DNA of 64,000 nucleotides, taken from NCBI GenBank assembly GCA_964036295.1, contig OZ038462.1:13812440-13876439 (forward strand), read 5' to 3'. The stretch comes from Plumapathes pennacea (lineage: Eukaryota; Cnidaria; Anthozoa; Antipatharia; Myriopathidae). Below, one piece after another: positions 9,964 to 20,875 of this stretch; positions within the stretch are counted from its first letter, which is position 1, and every line of letters starts with the position of its first letter. The translations under genes were made by a program, and so were the position numbers. The notes beneath the pieces are model-generated. The model did no database searches. It was not told the DNA's origin and worked only from the letters and a program-made list of their open reading frames with translations.

Positions 9964-10822
9964 CTACTGATTACTTTTGTGCTTTTCAACTTCTTATTTC
10001 CATTACCGATACATAAACGTTTAATAATCATATACTATTGTTCACTCTATCGATCCCTCGAAAGATGATTTATTATTAGTCGCGACCAGAGAACTCTGAC
10101 GAGAATGTATTGTAAAAATCAGCCAAAAGATCACTGGTTAAGAATATGAACAACCTTGAGTAACTTGTAACTGTGGATATTTACGGAAACATTACACTGA
10201 ATTTCGGCATTTTTGGATATGATTTAATTTAAGAGCGGGTTGCTGTAAATATCGACTATAGGTATGCAAGATAGAAAAATCCGATGTTCTCAAACTTTGC
10301 CATATTAAAGGCCTTCAGTAACTATTACCAAAAATATAGATCCGAGGTTGTTTGGACCTTTTTTTTTTTTGGTGAATTTTTTCGTGTGCGCGCGCGGAAT
10401 TATGCAAATCCAATGCAAAAATACCGAATTTTTCGGAAGCTCCCTCGCAATGGTAAAGACCATTCTACAGAAAATTAAGCCCTACAATGTAAGCTAATTC
10501 TCTCCTCTATGGACTATTGTTGTCAGATCGCAGTATCATTGAAGCCTGAATTTTTGGCAGATTTTTAAAATTTATGACCGTGACAGCGGTGTGTGACTTT
10601 GAAATATAGGTCAAGTTCAACGCCACAAATCTCACTCTGGTACATCGCTTTGACAACTGAAACTCTACCCCAGGGAAGGACCATCCCTTGAGCTAAACAT
10701 ATAGCAAATAAAAAATTGGGGTAAATTAAATGCTGGATTTCTGGAACGGTTTCATATAAGGTTACTTGACCAAAACAACACACCTTTCGATCTTTGACTT
10801 TATCGGAAATTAGCGGTCGGAC
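9964..10822. other. No gene; contains a dispersed repeat
   Basis: AT-rich with poly-T at about 10361-10371. The part at 10228-10365 recurs in inverted orientation at 45712-45850; the rest is unrecognised. Confidence 0.5.
10228..10365 (+). repeat. Dispersed repeat, copy 1
   Basis: Close inverted match to 45712-45850, sharing for example AAGATAGAAAAATCCGATGT and the block around GATCCGAGGTTGTTTGGACC. Type not determined. Confidence 0.75.
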
Positions 10823-10980
10823 TGTAACGATATTAGCCTGGTCGCTAAGCAACCAGTTCCCCGGATGGACGCGAACCCTATTGTTTCAGAGTGTGAGTGA
10901 TCAGTGTGAACAGAGTGTGAGAGTATTAAAAGTGTTTATGCAAGTTCAAGTCTACTCTCTGAGAAGCCCAACACGAAACA
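10823..10980 (+). repeat. 5' LTR
   Basis: Begins TGTAACGATATTAGCC and ends CACGAAACA; near-identical to 15285-15451 apart from a 9-bp gap. Confidence 0.92.
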
Positions 10981-10998
10981 TGGTGTCAGAAGTGGTTA
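10981..10998 (+). other. Primer-binding site
   Basis: TGGTGTCAGAAGTGGTTA directly abuts the 5' LTR, the position expected for the tRNA primer site. Confidence 0.7.
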
Positions 10999-11110
10999 CT
11001 CTTGAGTACCGGATTGATTAATTCACTCAAGGTAACTTATGGAACATTGTCCAGCAAACACAACAGTGTGAGAGAAACGCTCAAGAAACCACAACGTCGA
11101 AGAACACAAC

Positions 11111-11884
11111 ATGGCCGCGCCGCTTGGGTTACCGCCACCTGAACCCCTGCCATTACTTCAAGGAAACACGTCGCTGAAATGGAAGAAATTCAAGCAGAAA
11201 TGGAGCAACTATGAAATCGCAACCGGTGTAGCAAAGAAAGAACCGCCAACGCGAGTCGCGACTCTACTGACGGTAATCGGAGATGAAGCTGTCGAAGTAT
11301 ACAACACGTTCACATGGGACGAAGAGGGCGACGAACTGAAAATCTCAAAGGTTCTGGAGAAGTTCGAGGCGTTTTGCAACCCGAGAAAGAACACTATATA
11401 TGAGCGCTATGTTTTTTTCTCAAGGAACCAAGAGCATGGAGAGTCCATCAACCACTATGTAACCGTCTTAAAAAACTTAGCTGACACGTGTGAATTCCAA
11501 ACTCTTAAAGAGTCGCTTATCCGCGATCGGATTGTTCTAGGCATCCAAGACAGCACAGTGAGAGAAAGACTTCTGAGAGATGCAGAACTAACTCTGAAAA
11601 CCGCGATTGAGAAAGTGAGAGTGGCCAAATTCACTCAAGTTCAGTTGAAGCAGATAAAGGCGGACAAGACAGTCGACGAATCGATTCACGCGATCAAATC
11701 TGAGGCGAGCTGTTCAGAGAAAGAGGAGAAGATACACAGTAAAGCACCAGTGATAGATTGCAGGTACTGTGGCTGAAAACACCCAAGGGACAAGTACCAG
11801 TGCCCAGCATATGGTGCAAAGTGCCAGAAGTGTGGCGTGGCAAACCACTTTGCAGTAAAGTGCAGAAAGAAAAGCTCCAACACC
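11111..11884 (+). pseudogene. Gag, with stop in the zinc knuckle
   Basis: Starts at the first ATG after the leader. Residues 1-221 hold a Gypsy capsid region (LKWKKFKQKWSNYEIATGVA near residue 22; ERYVFFSRNQEHGESINHYV near 97). A TGA at 11774-11776 falls right after the first Cys pair of a zinc knuckle (CRYCG); the same frame then continues with a CX2CX4HX4C knuckle, CQKCGVANHFAVKC. Gag packages element RNA, so the stop should remove its nucleocapsid part. Confidence 0.8.
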
Positions 11885-13291
11885 AGACGACTTCACCTGG
11901 TGGAAGTAGAAGAAGACAATACTGAAGACGAATTTTCTATTGACATGGTCAGTCACAAAATTGGAACACTAAAAACCAAGAGTGAGTCTAGTGGTGCAAG
12001 TCAATTATTTGCGACCGTGACAGTAAATGACAAAGCGAAAGTCAAGTTCCAGCTGGACTGTGGAGCAACTTGTAACCTGTTACCACTAAAGGATTATTCA
12101 CGAGCCATGGAAAACCCCGATGACCTTTATCTGGAGAGGAGTAGAGCCAAGTTAGCCATGTATAATGGAACTGTTATGTACCCTGTGGGCAAGTGTAAAC
12201 TAAAGTGTACGCGAGATGGGTCCTCACACAGCCTTGAATTTCAAGTTGTCAAAGGAGATATGCGTCCACTGTTAAGTGCAGAAACCTGCCAAAAGTTCAA
12301 GTTCTTGAAAGTGCTGGTGAAGGACCCTCCCCATCAGGTGAATACTGTGATCGATCAAGCAAATCCTGGCGTACCATTGACAGTCAGTCACGACAGCATC
12401 TTGGAGGAATATGCAGAAGTTTTCGAAGGAGTTGGATGTCTCTCCGAGCCCTACCACATCGAAATTGACCCAACGATAAAGCCTACAGTACACCCACCCC
12501 GCAAATTACCCGTAACACTCAGAGAGCTCTTAAAGAAAGAGTTAGAAAGAATGGTGCAGGAAGAAGTCCTGACTCCAGTGAGTGAGCCAACGGACTGGGT
12601 CTCAAGTATGGTGACTGTCGTGAAGCCGAACAAGTTAAGGATTTGTATTGACCCTAAAGACCTCAACAAAGCTATTAAGCGCTCACACTACCCACTCCCA
12701 ACCATTGAGGAAGTTGCCTCCAAACTTAGCAAAGCAAAGGTCTTCTCGGTACTGGATGCGAAAAGTGGTTTTTGGCAAGTGAAACTAGATGATGCCTCCA
12801 GCAGATTAGCCACTTTTAACACACCTTTTGGCCGGTACCGCTGGTTGAGAATGCCCTTTGGCATCTCCTCTGCACCAGAGGAGTTCCAAAAGAGAATAAA
12901 CAACACATTTGGGGATCTCAACGGTGCAGCAGTCATTGCGGATGACCTTTTGGTGTACGGAGAAGGGGACAACATGGAAATGGCTATAGAAGACTATGAC
13001 AAGAACCTCCGGAGTATCCTGAAGCGAGCTAAGGAGAGAAACCTCACCTTCAACAAGGAGAAAGTTCGCCTGAGACTTACCGAAGTACCCTACATTGGCC
13101 ATTTGTTAACAGGAGGAGGCCTGAAAGCAGATCCAAAGAAAGTTGAGGCAATTCTAAATATGCCCAAGCCGACGGATGTACAGTCAGTGAAGAGGTTGCT
13201 GGGCATGGCCAACTACCTTTCAAAGTTCCTTCCCCGGCTATCATCGGTCACGGAGCCATTAAGACGCTTGGAAGACAAAGATGTCGAATGA
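11837..13291 (+). CDS. Pol: aspartic protease and reverse transcriptase
   Basis: 484 codons open from the knuckle region. The protease active site is FQLDCGATC, with catalytic Asp kept and DCG in place of the usual DTG/DSG. RT motifs follow: RICIDPKDLNKAIKR, FSVLDAKSGFWQVKLD, RWLRMPFGISSAPEEFQ and the catalytic VIADD, then the thumb (GHLLTGGGLKADPKKV, RLLGMANYLSKFLPRL). The frame stops at 13289-13291 where RNase H should start; RNase H continues in another frame, indicating a frameshift. RT copies the element RNA into DNA in cytoplasmic particles. Confidence 0.88.
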   Translation: MANHFAVKCRKKSSNTRRLHLVEVEEDNTEDEFSIDMVSHKIGTLKTKSESSGASQLFATVTVNDKAKVKFQLDCGATCNLLPLKDYSRAMENPDDLYLERSRAKLAMYNGTVMYPVGKCKLKCTRDGSSHSLEFQVVKGDMRPLLSAETCQKFKFLKVLVKDPPHQVNTVIDQANPGVPLTVSHDSILEEYAEVFEGVGCLSEPYHIEIDPTIKPTVHPPRKLPVTLRELLKKELERMVQEEVLTPVSEPTDWVSSMVTVVKPNKLRICIDPKDLNKAIKRSHYPLPTIEEVASKLSKAKVFSVLDAKSGFWQVKLDDASSRLATFNTPFGRYRWLRMPFGISSAPEEFQKRINNTFGDLNGAAVIADDLLVYGEGDNMEMAIEDYDKNLRSILKRAKERNLTFNKEKVRLRLTEVPYIGHLLTGGGLKADPKKVEAILNMPKPTDVQSVKRLLGMANYLSKFLPRLSSVTEPLRRLEDKDVE

Positions 13292-13795
13292 CACTGGAAG
13301 AAGTCCACGACAAAGCCATAAGAGAGGTGAAGAGTTTCATTGTAAACCACCCCGTGCTGAGATACTATGACGTAAAAAAGGAAGTAACCCTACAGTGTGA
13401 CGCGTCACAGTCAGGCCTCGGAGCGGTACTGCTACAAGAGGGCCAGCCAGTAGCTTTCACATCAAGGGCACGCACAGCAACAGAGAGAAACTACGCTCAG
13501 ATCGAAAAGGAACTTCTGGCAATCGTACATGCCTGTGAACGGTTTGATCAGTACCTGTTTGGTCGTTATGTCACCGTAGAATCCGACCACAAGCCTTTGG
13601 AGGTTATACTGAAGAAACCACTGTTAGCAGCTCCGAAGCGGCTCTAGCGCATGATGATGCGTCTACAAAACTACACCCTCAAAGTAGTTTACAAGCGAGG
13701 CCAAGAGATGGACATTGCAGATGCCTTAAGCAGGGCTCACTTATCTACACCAGACCAGACAACACAGAAGGAACTGGAATTTATCCGGGGGTAGA
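13288..13795 (+). pseudogene. RNase H domain of Pol
   Basis: First catalytic Asp in LQCDASQSGLGAVLLQ, then ERNYAQIEKELLAIVHACER and the ESDHKPL motif. A TAG at 13645-13647 interrupts the frame; it then reads on through the tail NYTLKVVYKRGQ and ADALSRAHL, the usual linker into integrase, to a stop at 13793-13795. Degrades the RNA strand of the RNA-DNA hybrid in the intact family. Confidence 0.85.
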
Positions 13796-13805
13796 GGAGA
13801 TCAAC

Positions 13806-15121
13806 ATGACTCAGCATCTCTCCATTACCAAAGAGCGCCTCACAGACTTCCAGCAGAAGACCAAAGATGATGCAGCTTTACAACAGCTGAAGCAGACCAT
13901 ACAACTTGGGTGGCCAGGTAACAGAGACGCATTCCCAAGAGAAATCAGGGCATATTACAATTTCCGGGATGAACTGTCCGTACAAGACGAAGTACTCTTC
14001 AAAGGGAGCAGAGTCATAGTCCCAACAGTCATGAGACCAGAGATGGTAAAGAAAATCCATGCAAGCCACATCGGCGTTGAGGGCTGTCTGGGTCGAGCCA
14101 GAGACATCCTGTATTGGCCTGGTATAAATGCAACTATCAGGGATCATGTCTTGGCCTACGGACCTGCAATACCTTTCGCATGGAGCAAGCCAAACAACCC
14201 CTCATGCCGCAGGAAGTACCTGATAGACCATGGTCAAAGGTTGCAGTGGATATGTTCATGCTGAACAGAGAAGAGTATATCATCATGGAGGATGATTACC
14301 CTAACTTCTTCGAGTTTTAACTTCTGCCCGACACGAAGCTCCCAACAGTTCTCACCAGCATGAAGTCACAGTTTGCCAGACATGGCATTCCGAATGAAGT
14401 CAGAACCGATAACGGCCCACAATTTTGCGCTTCAGAATTCCAGAAGTTTGCCAAAGAGTGGGACTTTGAGCACATTACGTCATTGCCATATTATGCTCAA
14501 TCAAACGGCAAAGTAGAGAAAGCATTCAACACTGCTAAACGGATCCTCAAGAAAGCAAAGGCAGACCACAAAGACCCCTACCTAGCATTGCTCGACTGGA
14601 GAAATACGCCGACAGAAGGCCTCAACTCCTCGCCAGTACAGAGACTAATGGGAAGGAGAACCAGGACACTCCTCCCAACCAAAGCCACTCTACTTAAACC
14701 CGAGCTGGTGAAGCCTGCCACTGAGCTCCTAACACAAAAAAGGATGAAACAAGCTCGATACTTCAACAGAGGGGCCAAGACACTGAAAGAGCTCAAGCAA
14801 GGAGACATTGTAAGGATACGACCAGACCCAAAGGATCATACGAAGATATGGAAGAAAGCAGTATGCCTCAGAGAAGTTGCACCAAGATCCTATGAAGTGG
14901 AAGTTGAAAGGAACAGGTACAGGAGAAACAGGAGACACCTCATTGTAACACAAGAGAAGCCAGTAGAGGACTGTTTTATGGATGAACTAGCAGAGCCATC
15001 CTTACCCGAAACACCAGATCCCGTTAGCCCAGACCAGCCAGACACACCGCCTTTGGATGACTCACCTGAAAGAACACCAGAGACTCCGCAGCCTACGGAA
15101 AGAAGATCAGCGAGAGGGTGA
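13806..15121 (+). pseudogene. Integrase, frameshifted
   Basis: The N-terminal His pair of the HHCC zinc domain is in KIHASHIGVEGC; the Cys pair (SCLGLRTCN) is in a different frame, placing a frameshift near 14115-14150. The core has the first Asp in KVAVDMF, the second in RTDNGPQF and the Glu in SNGKVEKAF. A TAA at 14318-14320 breaks the core before the second Asp. The C-terminus (14.7-15.1 kb) is a basic region followed by a Pro/Glu-rich tail and shows no chromodomain. Confidence 0.85.
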
Positions 15122-15273
15122 ATACTCAGGACCCCAGTCAGTTTCAAGGACTACTACATGTCTTGAGCGCTACACACAAAACAGTTCATTAACTACATGC
15201 AAGTAGTGTTCCCGCCAAAGATAAACACTCAACAACGGACATGTTTATGTTTATTATTTAGTGTTCAGTGTTT

Positions 15274-15284
15274 AGTGAGGAGGA
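15274..15284 (+). other. Polypurine tract
   Basis: AGTGAGGAGGA directly precedes the 3' LTR, the expected plus-strand primer position. Confidence 0.6.
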
Positions 15285-15451
15285 TGTAACGATATTAGCC
15301 TGGTCGCTAAGCAACCAGTTCCCCGGATGGACGCGAACCCTATTGTTTCAGAGTGTGAGTGATCAGTGTGACCAGAGTGAACAGAGTGTGAGAGTATTAA
15401 AAGTGTTTATGCAAGTTCAAGTCTACTCTCTGAGAAGCCCAACACGAAACA
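15285..15451 (+). repeat. 3' LTR
   Basis: Near-identical to 10823-10980, with an extra 9-bp tandem copy (GTGACCAGA). Followed at once by the CGGAC duplication. Confidence 0.92.
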
Positions 15452-15456
15452 CGGAC

Positions 15457-16186
15457 GGTCCTATATGTTCATAATTTTCGTTTGAAACCACGACGAAATG
15501 ACTTATATGGGTTTTTCAGATCCCAGAAACTACAAATTCGCGTTTGTGTGGATCTAACAGGCGTTTATTTGGAAACTTCCCAAATTTACATTTTGCGAGC
15601 GACACTAATTCATCACAACATAGCCACTTCTGTACGATTAAACACCCAATCGTAAAAATAGTCTATCAATAAAAACAAAAAGCTGGATGCTACCTGGTAC
15701 ATCTTACCGTAAAAGGCTATTTCCGGCCAGTAAATGCACTGCTGTTGCTGCAGAAGGGGCAGTCGCCATGTCGAATACGTCCCGGCCGCGGCGTTTAGCG
15801 GTTCCAAAGACAACGATTAACCGCAATCATACAAGAAGAACTTGCTGCACAACTCTCACATTCATGCTTTAAGGGTCGACCGATAAACAATCATAATGTG
15901 AATGCTTTTTGCGACAAACTTATGAACCTCAAAACTTGTTATGTAATGTGGTTGTCAATCACAAAGCCGCCCCGGATGTGATGTCATGGAAATGGTTTTT
16001 AAAGCCGATTAAACAATACACAGGCATTGTTGCCCCACTTCAAGGCTACGCCCACCTCACAGTGCTATATATTTCACAGCGGACAGCTTTTAAAACAAAG
16101 CGCAAAGATAATCGTTATCATAACAATTGTCCCGAAGAAATTATTCCAGGTTTCCCGTTTTGGATTAGAGTTCCTCTTAGTTGAAC
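15457..16186. other. No gene seen
   Basis: AT-rich flanking DNA that starts just after the target duplication; no coding or repeat structure recognised. Confidence 0.5.
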
Positions 16187-16926
16187 ATGGCTTCGTGTAG
16201 CTGTGCAAAACTTGCCGGAGGAATCTGTGGTCCAAGTGCTGACAACCCAGCCAATGTACACGTTGTTCCACTGAACAGTTGTAAGAGAAATATTCAAGCA
16301 CACCTGAGATCGTACAGAGTTCGCGACTCGGCCTGAGGCGAAACTTCTATTGGCACGAGCAGGTATGTTAATGCTGCTATTGTGTTGGCCTCTTAGACTG
16401 TTCGCCGTTTAGTGTATGACAAGACAAGACAACCCTTTTTAGAGAGCCATGTGACTGATGTACATAGAATTGTTTTTCTAATAGTATAAGTGTAGCTGTA
16501 TTATATAACACTAGGTATGGGTATGATGGTAAATTCGTAAAGGATATAGGTTATGTAGGGGAGGGCGCAGTTATTATTGACTGATATATAATTCGAAAGT
16601 GCCGAGGGACAAAAACTAAACTGAGCAACTGAAGATTTCCCTTTTGGCAGTTACCTTAAAATATATTGCATCCGAAAGACGTTAAAACAGCAGCATATCA
16701 ATTTTGAAGGTGTTTTTGATACTGATGAGTCTTACCTTGCACTCACAATTTGCCCAAGACATCGGGATGTGTTCGGAATAAGATGGCGCTCAAACAAAAG
16801 AACCTGCTCCACCCCCAGTCAATGGTCGTTGCACCAGTCGGCCGTCAAAGGAGAATGTGGTATCACTTTATCACAGTGCAGGCAGATATTTGAGTGCACC
16901 GGAGTTATGCTTCCTGTTGCCTCACG
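16187..16926 (+). pseudogene. Two N-terminal exons of a multi-copy gene of unknown function
   Basis: Exon 1 (about 16187-16363) begins MASCSCAKLAGGICGPSADN and runs to a CAG|GTATGT donor, but a one-base frameshift near 16334 puts a TGA in the frame. Exon 2 (about 16728-16926) contains LTICPRHRDVFGIRWRSNKR and Cys-rich sequence, preceded by an AG and followed by a GTAAGC donor-like site. I recall paralogs of this Cys/His-containing arrangement in cnidarian genomes; no function is known to me. Coding preference at the splice junctions is the main evidence; exon boundaries are approximate. Confidence 0.4.
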
Positions 16927-18400
16927 TAAGCTCTCTTGCTTTTAAAGTGTAATAACGTTTTGCACCACAATAGGTACTGTGTACTCATTCTTTTTATCGC
17001 CTGGCATATTCTTGCTTGAGTCATGAAATGGAGATTAATTTATTAATTTACGTAAAAGCTTCCACCATTTAAAATTATAATTCGATACTTTTCCCTCCCT
17101 TTCGATTGGCCGAGAGACTGCTACGCCACCTGCAAATAACTGCCTACAAATAAGTATCTGCTCATGCGCGTTACTGTTTTCGGTGTGTCAACTGCAAATA
17201 ATGTTGTGCCGGCATGCGCAGTTTTCTCTACGTGTGTAAACATGGCATCTCGTTTTCGCGCGCTTCCCAGCACATTTTATGCCAAATAATTTGTAAATTG
17301 CAAGCTCACTCGAATGATAAAACATTTATTGAACTCGGTTATGATAAAATAGCGTGATTTGCCAATGCCTCACAGATCAGTTATTTGTCTCTGCCTCCGG
17401 CATCGGCAAATAATCGATTTGCTCGCCACTGGCATACGACCCATAACAAGCGATAAAAATCCGGTTCGCATTACGGGGTTCATTGGTTTTCGGATTAAAG
17501 GGATCTTCTTATAACAAGGTGCATAACTGGCCAACAAAGTGACTGACTTTGTCGGAAAAAAATAGAATGTACTTTCAAAGTTTAAAATATAGGTAGCAGC
17601 TTATAATATTTTTGTAGGCTGAACCACGAATAATAGAATCTGTGGAAGAATCTACTCAATGTTCAAGACTATTTTACTTTCGGTGTATTTTTCATTTCTA
17701 GTATACAATACCACTGCGAAACAAAGGCTACTTGATCGAATGGAAGAGATATTTCCACATGCGCTGTACGATAAGCCGAAGCATTTTGACAACTGTCACG
17801 CTCGTGCGGAGCATAACACATGTAATATATTCACAGAGACGCATTAGTCGAGTCTTAAGCCCTGAGAATGAATATTTTCGTCTCAAAAACGGATATACTT
17901 TCGGCGAGAAAAACTTTACAAAACAGCTACAGTATGTAGGAGGCAACAGATGTCATTTACAGTGCAAAGCATAAATCATCATTGTTTACGGCTAAAGTTC
18001 GTCATGGCTTTGGTGTTCCGTTTTCAGCCTGATATCTTCCCAGAAGTATTTCGTGTCGCCACAGAAAGTTTGTCGAGACTAAATAATTAGCGGCGACAAA
18101 GTTATTTGCAATCCTGCAGCGGTAGCCAACATAATCGAATCAATCACACATTTTTTTGCGGCTATGACGGTGAACTTAAAAACGCAAGCCCAATCTTCTT
18201 TATCCGTGCATGTTCCACAAAGCCAAACGGTGTTGAGTTTGGATGGGATAGAGATAACTTTATACAGAAGCATTAACGTACAATTCAATCGACTACATCT
18301 CAAGTTGTTCGCGAAGTCACCTTACGTCATCACATATCACGTGGCAATGTAAACCAATCACCGTGTGCTGCTTCGTAACCCAGAAAAAAACTAATAACAC
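16927..18400. other. Presumed intronic or intergenic sequence
   Basis: No exon recognised between the N-terminal exons and the C-terminal fragment. Short open frames at 17.6-18.3 kb have no family resemblance. Confidence 0.4.
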
Positions 18401-18459
18401 GACGATGAAGACACGCTGTGCAATCCTAAGCTCGTCGGGGCTACGCCCAACGAGCAACA

Positions 18460-18944
18460 AAGAGGTCTGCGCGTTTCAGCGAAGCACAGAAGACCTATCT
18501 GCAAGATACATTTGCCGTAGGACGAGAATCGGGATGCAAGTAAGACCCTGAAACGGTTTCGAGGGATATGCGTAGTGCAAAGAAGCAAGATGGATCCAGG
18601 CTGTTTTCCACTGACGAGTTGCTGACAACTCAGCAAATCCAGTCAATTTTTCAAGGATGGCGTCTCGGACGCCAAAGCTGTGCAAGAGGAACAACACTAC
18701 GAAGAGATGCGGCAAAAGATCCTGAGCGAAGTCCAGTTAAAACATTCTATTACGTATGACAACTTGAATCTCTGTAACATGAACAAAAAAGGGCACCCTG
18801 CGACAGATTAGTAGAGCCATGCTACAGACTCTTTGTGGATATTTTAATTTGAGCACAGAAAGCTTCAACACCAGGCGCAAGGCTCAGTACGTCACTGTTT
18901 CAAAAGATCTTGTTCAAACTTGTGACTGCTGTAGTACCGAGTGA
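18460..18944 (+). pseudogene. C-terminal fragment of a multi-copy cnidarian gene
   Basis: Contains RFSEAQKTYLQDTFAVGRES, then a stop, DPETVSRDMRSAKKQDGSRL and LTTQQIQS in one frame, and beyond frameshifts YDNLNLCNMN and RRKAQYVTVSKDLVQTCDC. This order of blocks (QKxYL, DPxxVxxxMRxAxxxxG, TxxQIxSxF, YDxxNLC, Cys-rich end) matches a repeated gene family I recall from corals and anemones. At least one stop and two frameshifts make it a pseudogene. It may be the tail of the gene starting at 16187; both are on the plus strand. Confidence 0.45.
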
Positions 18945-18985
18945 ATTACTAGAGGAAATAATTTCCTCACTGATAGTCACATTTT

Positions 18986-19167
18986 CAATAACACAACCAG
19001 CCAAGTGTTGAGATGTCAGAGCTTCAAAAGGTCAATCAGGTCATATTGTATAATATCCAAAAACTATTATTTACACCTGCTCCGATGTGCGAAATTCCAA
19101 TTAGGCCTAGCTTGGCGGACAAACACTTCGTAAGCATAAATCTAAGGATTTACATCTAGGTGACACT
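18986..19167 (+). repeat. Mosaic dispersed repeat
   Basis: 18986-19047 recurs at 34237-34299; 19047-19167 recurs at about 45466-45586. The latter copy lacks the 1.24-kb insertion present here. Confidence 0.8.
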
Positions 19168-20408
19168 TAGCCTGTTCCAGGCTCTCAGATACTGGAAAAA
19201 GGCGCAAAGAAAAGGCACGATCAACTGGGGTGGAGGCACGGGAGGGCTGGGGCGAGGGAGGGAGGAGGTGGGGAGAGCCTGTAGTAATTCTATTCAGAAC
19301 CCTGTTCCGCCCCTGGCCATGTGATTTTGAAAGATGTCACTCACTGATTAATGGCAAATCGAATTAAATCACAGCGGCTCTGAACTCAGTTGAATTGAAT
19401 CACAGCGGCTGTAAACTGAGCCGAATAAAATCACAGCGGCCCTGAACCCAGTTGAATTAAATCACAGCGGCCCTGAACTCAATTGAATTAAATCACAGCA
19501 GGTCTGAACTCAGCTGATTTAAAACACAGCGACTCTGAACTCAGCCGAATTAAATCACAGCGGCTCTGAACAGAGCCAAATTAAATCACAGCGACTCTGA
19601 ACTGAGCCGAATAAAATCACAGCGACTCTGATCTCAACCGATTTAAGTAACAGCAGGTCTGAACTCAGCCAAATTAAATCACAGCGGCTCTGAACTGAGC
19701 CAAAAAACATCACAGCGACGACTCTGAACTGAGCCGAATTAAATCACAGCGACTCTGAGCACAACCGATTTAAATAAGAGCGGGTCTGAACTCAGCCAAA
19801 TTAAATCACAGGCGGCTCTGAACTGAGCCAAAAAATATCACAGCGACGACTCTGACCTGAGCCGAATTAAATCACAGTGACTCTGATCTCAACCGATTTA
19901 AATAACAGCGGGTCTGAACTGAGCCGAATAAAATCACAGCGGCTCTGAACTGAGCCGAATAAAATCACAGCGACGACTCTGAACTGAGCCGAATAAAATC
20001 ACAGCGACTCTGATCTTAACCGATTTAAATAACAGCGGGTCTGAACTCAGCCGAATTAAATAACAACGACTAAATGTTTCAGGCTTGTCTCTTGCTCTTT
20101 TTTGAGAGAATTAATGTGCGAGAAATCCATAAGCATTTTGCGATTGCGCTGTTTACGTCCATGTTTCACGTGCGAAAAGCGTATGGATAATTTACATATC
20201 AAATATCATATGATTGGCATGTGACAAAAATTGACCAATCAGAGGGTATGCCAAGAGCTGGTATACCGGGACAGGGTTCTGAATAGAATTACTACAGGCT
20301 CTCCCCACCTCCTCCCTCCCTCGCCCCAGCCCTGCCACGCCTCCGCCCCAGTTCATCGCGCCTTTTCTCTGCGCCTTTTTCCAGTATCTGAGAGCCTGGA
20401 ACAGGCTA
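19168..20408. mobile_element. Non-autonomous TIR element with 9-bp target duplication
   Basis: Terminal inverted repeats of about 145 bp (19168-19312 and about 20264-20408), starting TAGCCTGTTCCAGGCTCTCA, flanked by GGTGACACT on both sides (19159-19167 and 20409-20417). The related sequence at about 45578 lacks the insertion and has one copy of the target. A 9-bp duplication with long TIRs points to the Mutator (MULE) group; no transposase is present. The interior is mostly a 31-bp minisatellite. Confidence 0.85.
19366..20070 (+). repeat. 31-bp minisatellite inside the TIR element
   Basis: About 22-23 tandem units built on AATCACAGCGGCTCTGAACT followed by an 11-bp variable part (such as GAGCCGAATTA). 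Some units carry a 3-bp insertion (GACGACTCTG), appearing periodically. No coding potential. Confidence 0.9.
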
Positions 20409-20500
20409 GGTGACACTACTCTTGGTGACACATTCTTGGTGACACACTCTTGGTGACACACTTGGTGACACACTTAGCGTCACACTCCTAGCCGCTCTCT
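20409..20500 (+). repeat. Short GGTGACACxxTCTT tandem repeat
   Basis: Units of 9-15 bp (GGTGACACACTCTT) repeated five to six times; a longer array is at about 45578-45676. Confidence 0.75.
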
Positions 20501-20521
20501 GTGACTACTGTACTCCGAGCT

Positions 20522-20766
20522 ACAATCTCGGACAAAAGTGTTGACACATTCTTCCCTCCCCCATTCAATATTGATAAATTAATTATTTAGCAACGGTTTT
20601 CTGTCAAAGTCTTACCGGAACTCTTCCAAATTCAAGCTACAACATTGATACGGGGAGGGGGGTGATTAAAAGCAGTTTTCTTTGGAACTGGTGACTCACA
20701 GAATGGTAAATTTGACAAAAGTGCGACATTTAAAGCATGTGTCAACACATTTTGTCCGGGATTGTC
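20522..20766 (+). mobile_element. ~240-bp MITE, copy 1
   Basis: Starts ACAATCTCGGACAAAAGTGT and ends with the near reverse complement (TTTTGTCCGGGATTGT). Related copies lie at 23788-24030 and, inverted and diverged, at about 45910-46145. No transposase. Confidence 0.75.
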
Positions 20767-20875
20767 TGAATGCGGTTTTCTAATTGTACACGTAATGGTT
20801 TTCCAGAAAAGTTTGAAAACGCAGTGGAGTTTGAGGAACACCGAGTGCTTTATTTTGGCTGAAATGTAAGCTTAT

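Larger units (their letters stand above)
10823..15451 (+). mobile_element. Full-length Ty3/Gypsy retrotransposon with short LTRs
   Basis: A 4.63-kb element with LTRs of 158 and 167 bp, both TGTAAC...GAAACA, flanked by the 5-bp target duplication CGGAC (10818-10822 and 15452-15456). Gag, protease, RT, RNase H and integrase follow in Ty3/Gypsy order, with no env. The LTRs differ mainly by a 9-bp tandem duplication in the 3' copy, so insertion looks recent, yet the coding region carries several stops and frameshifts. The polyprotein resembles the proteins often labelled K02A2.6-like in animal genomes. Confidence 0.92.

Noticed and set aside
19366-20070. CRISPR array
   Set aside because: 31-bp units are directly adjacent with no spacers and lie inside a TIR transposon.
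20192-20473. Open frame of 93 codons on the minus strand near 20.2-20.5 kb
   Set aside because: It runs through the TIR of the 1.24-kb element and the GGTGACAC repeat; no codon or family support.
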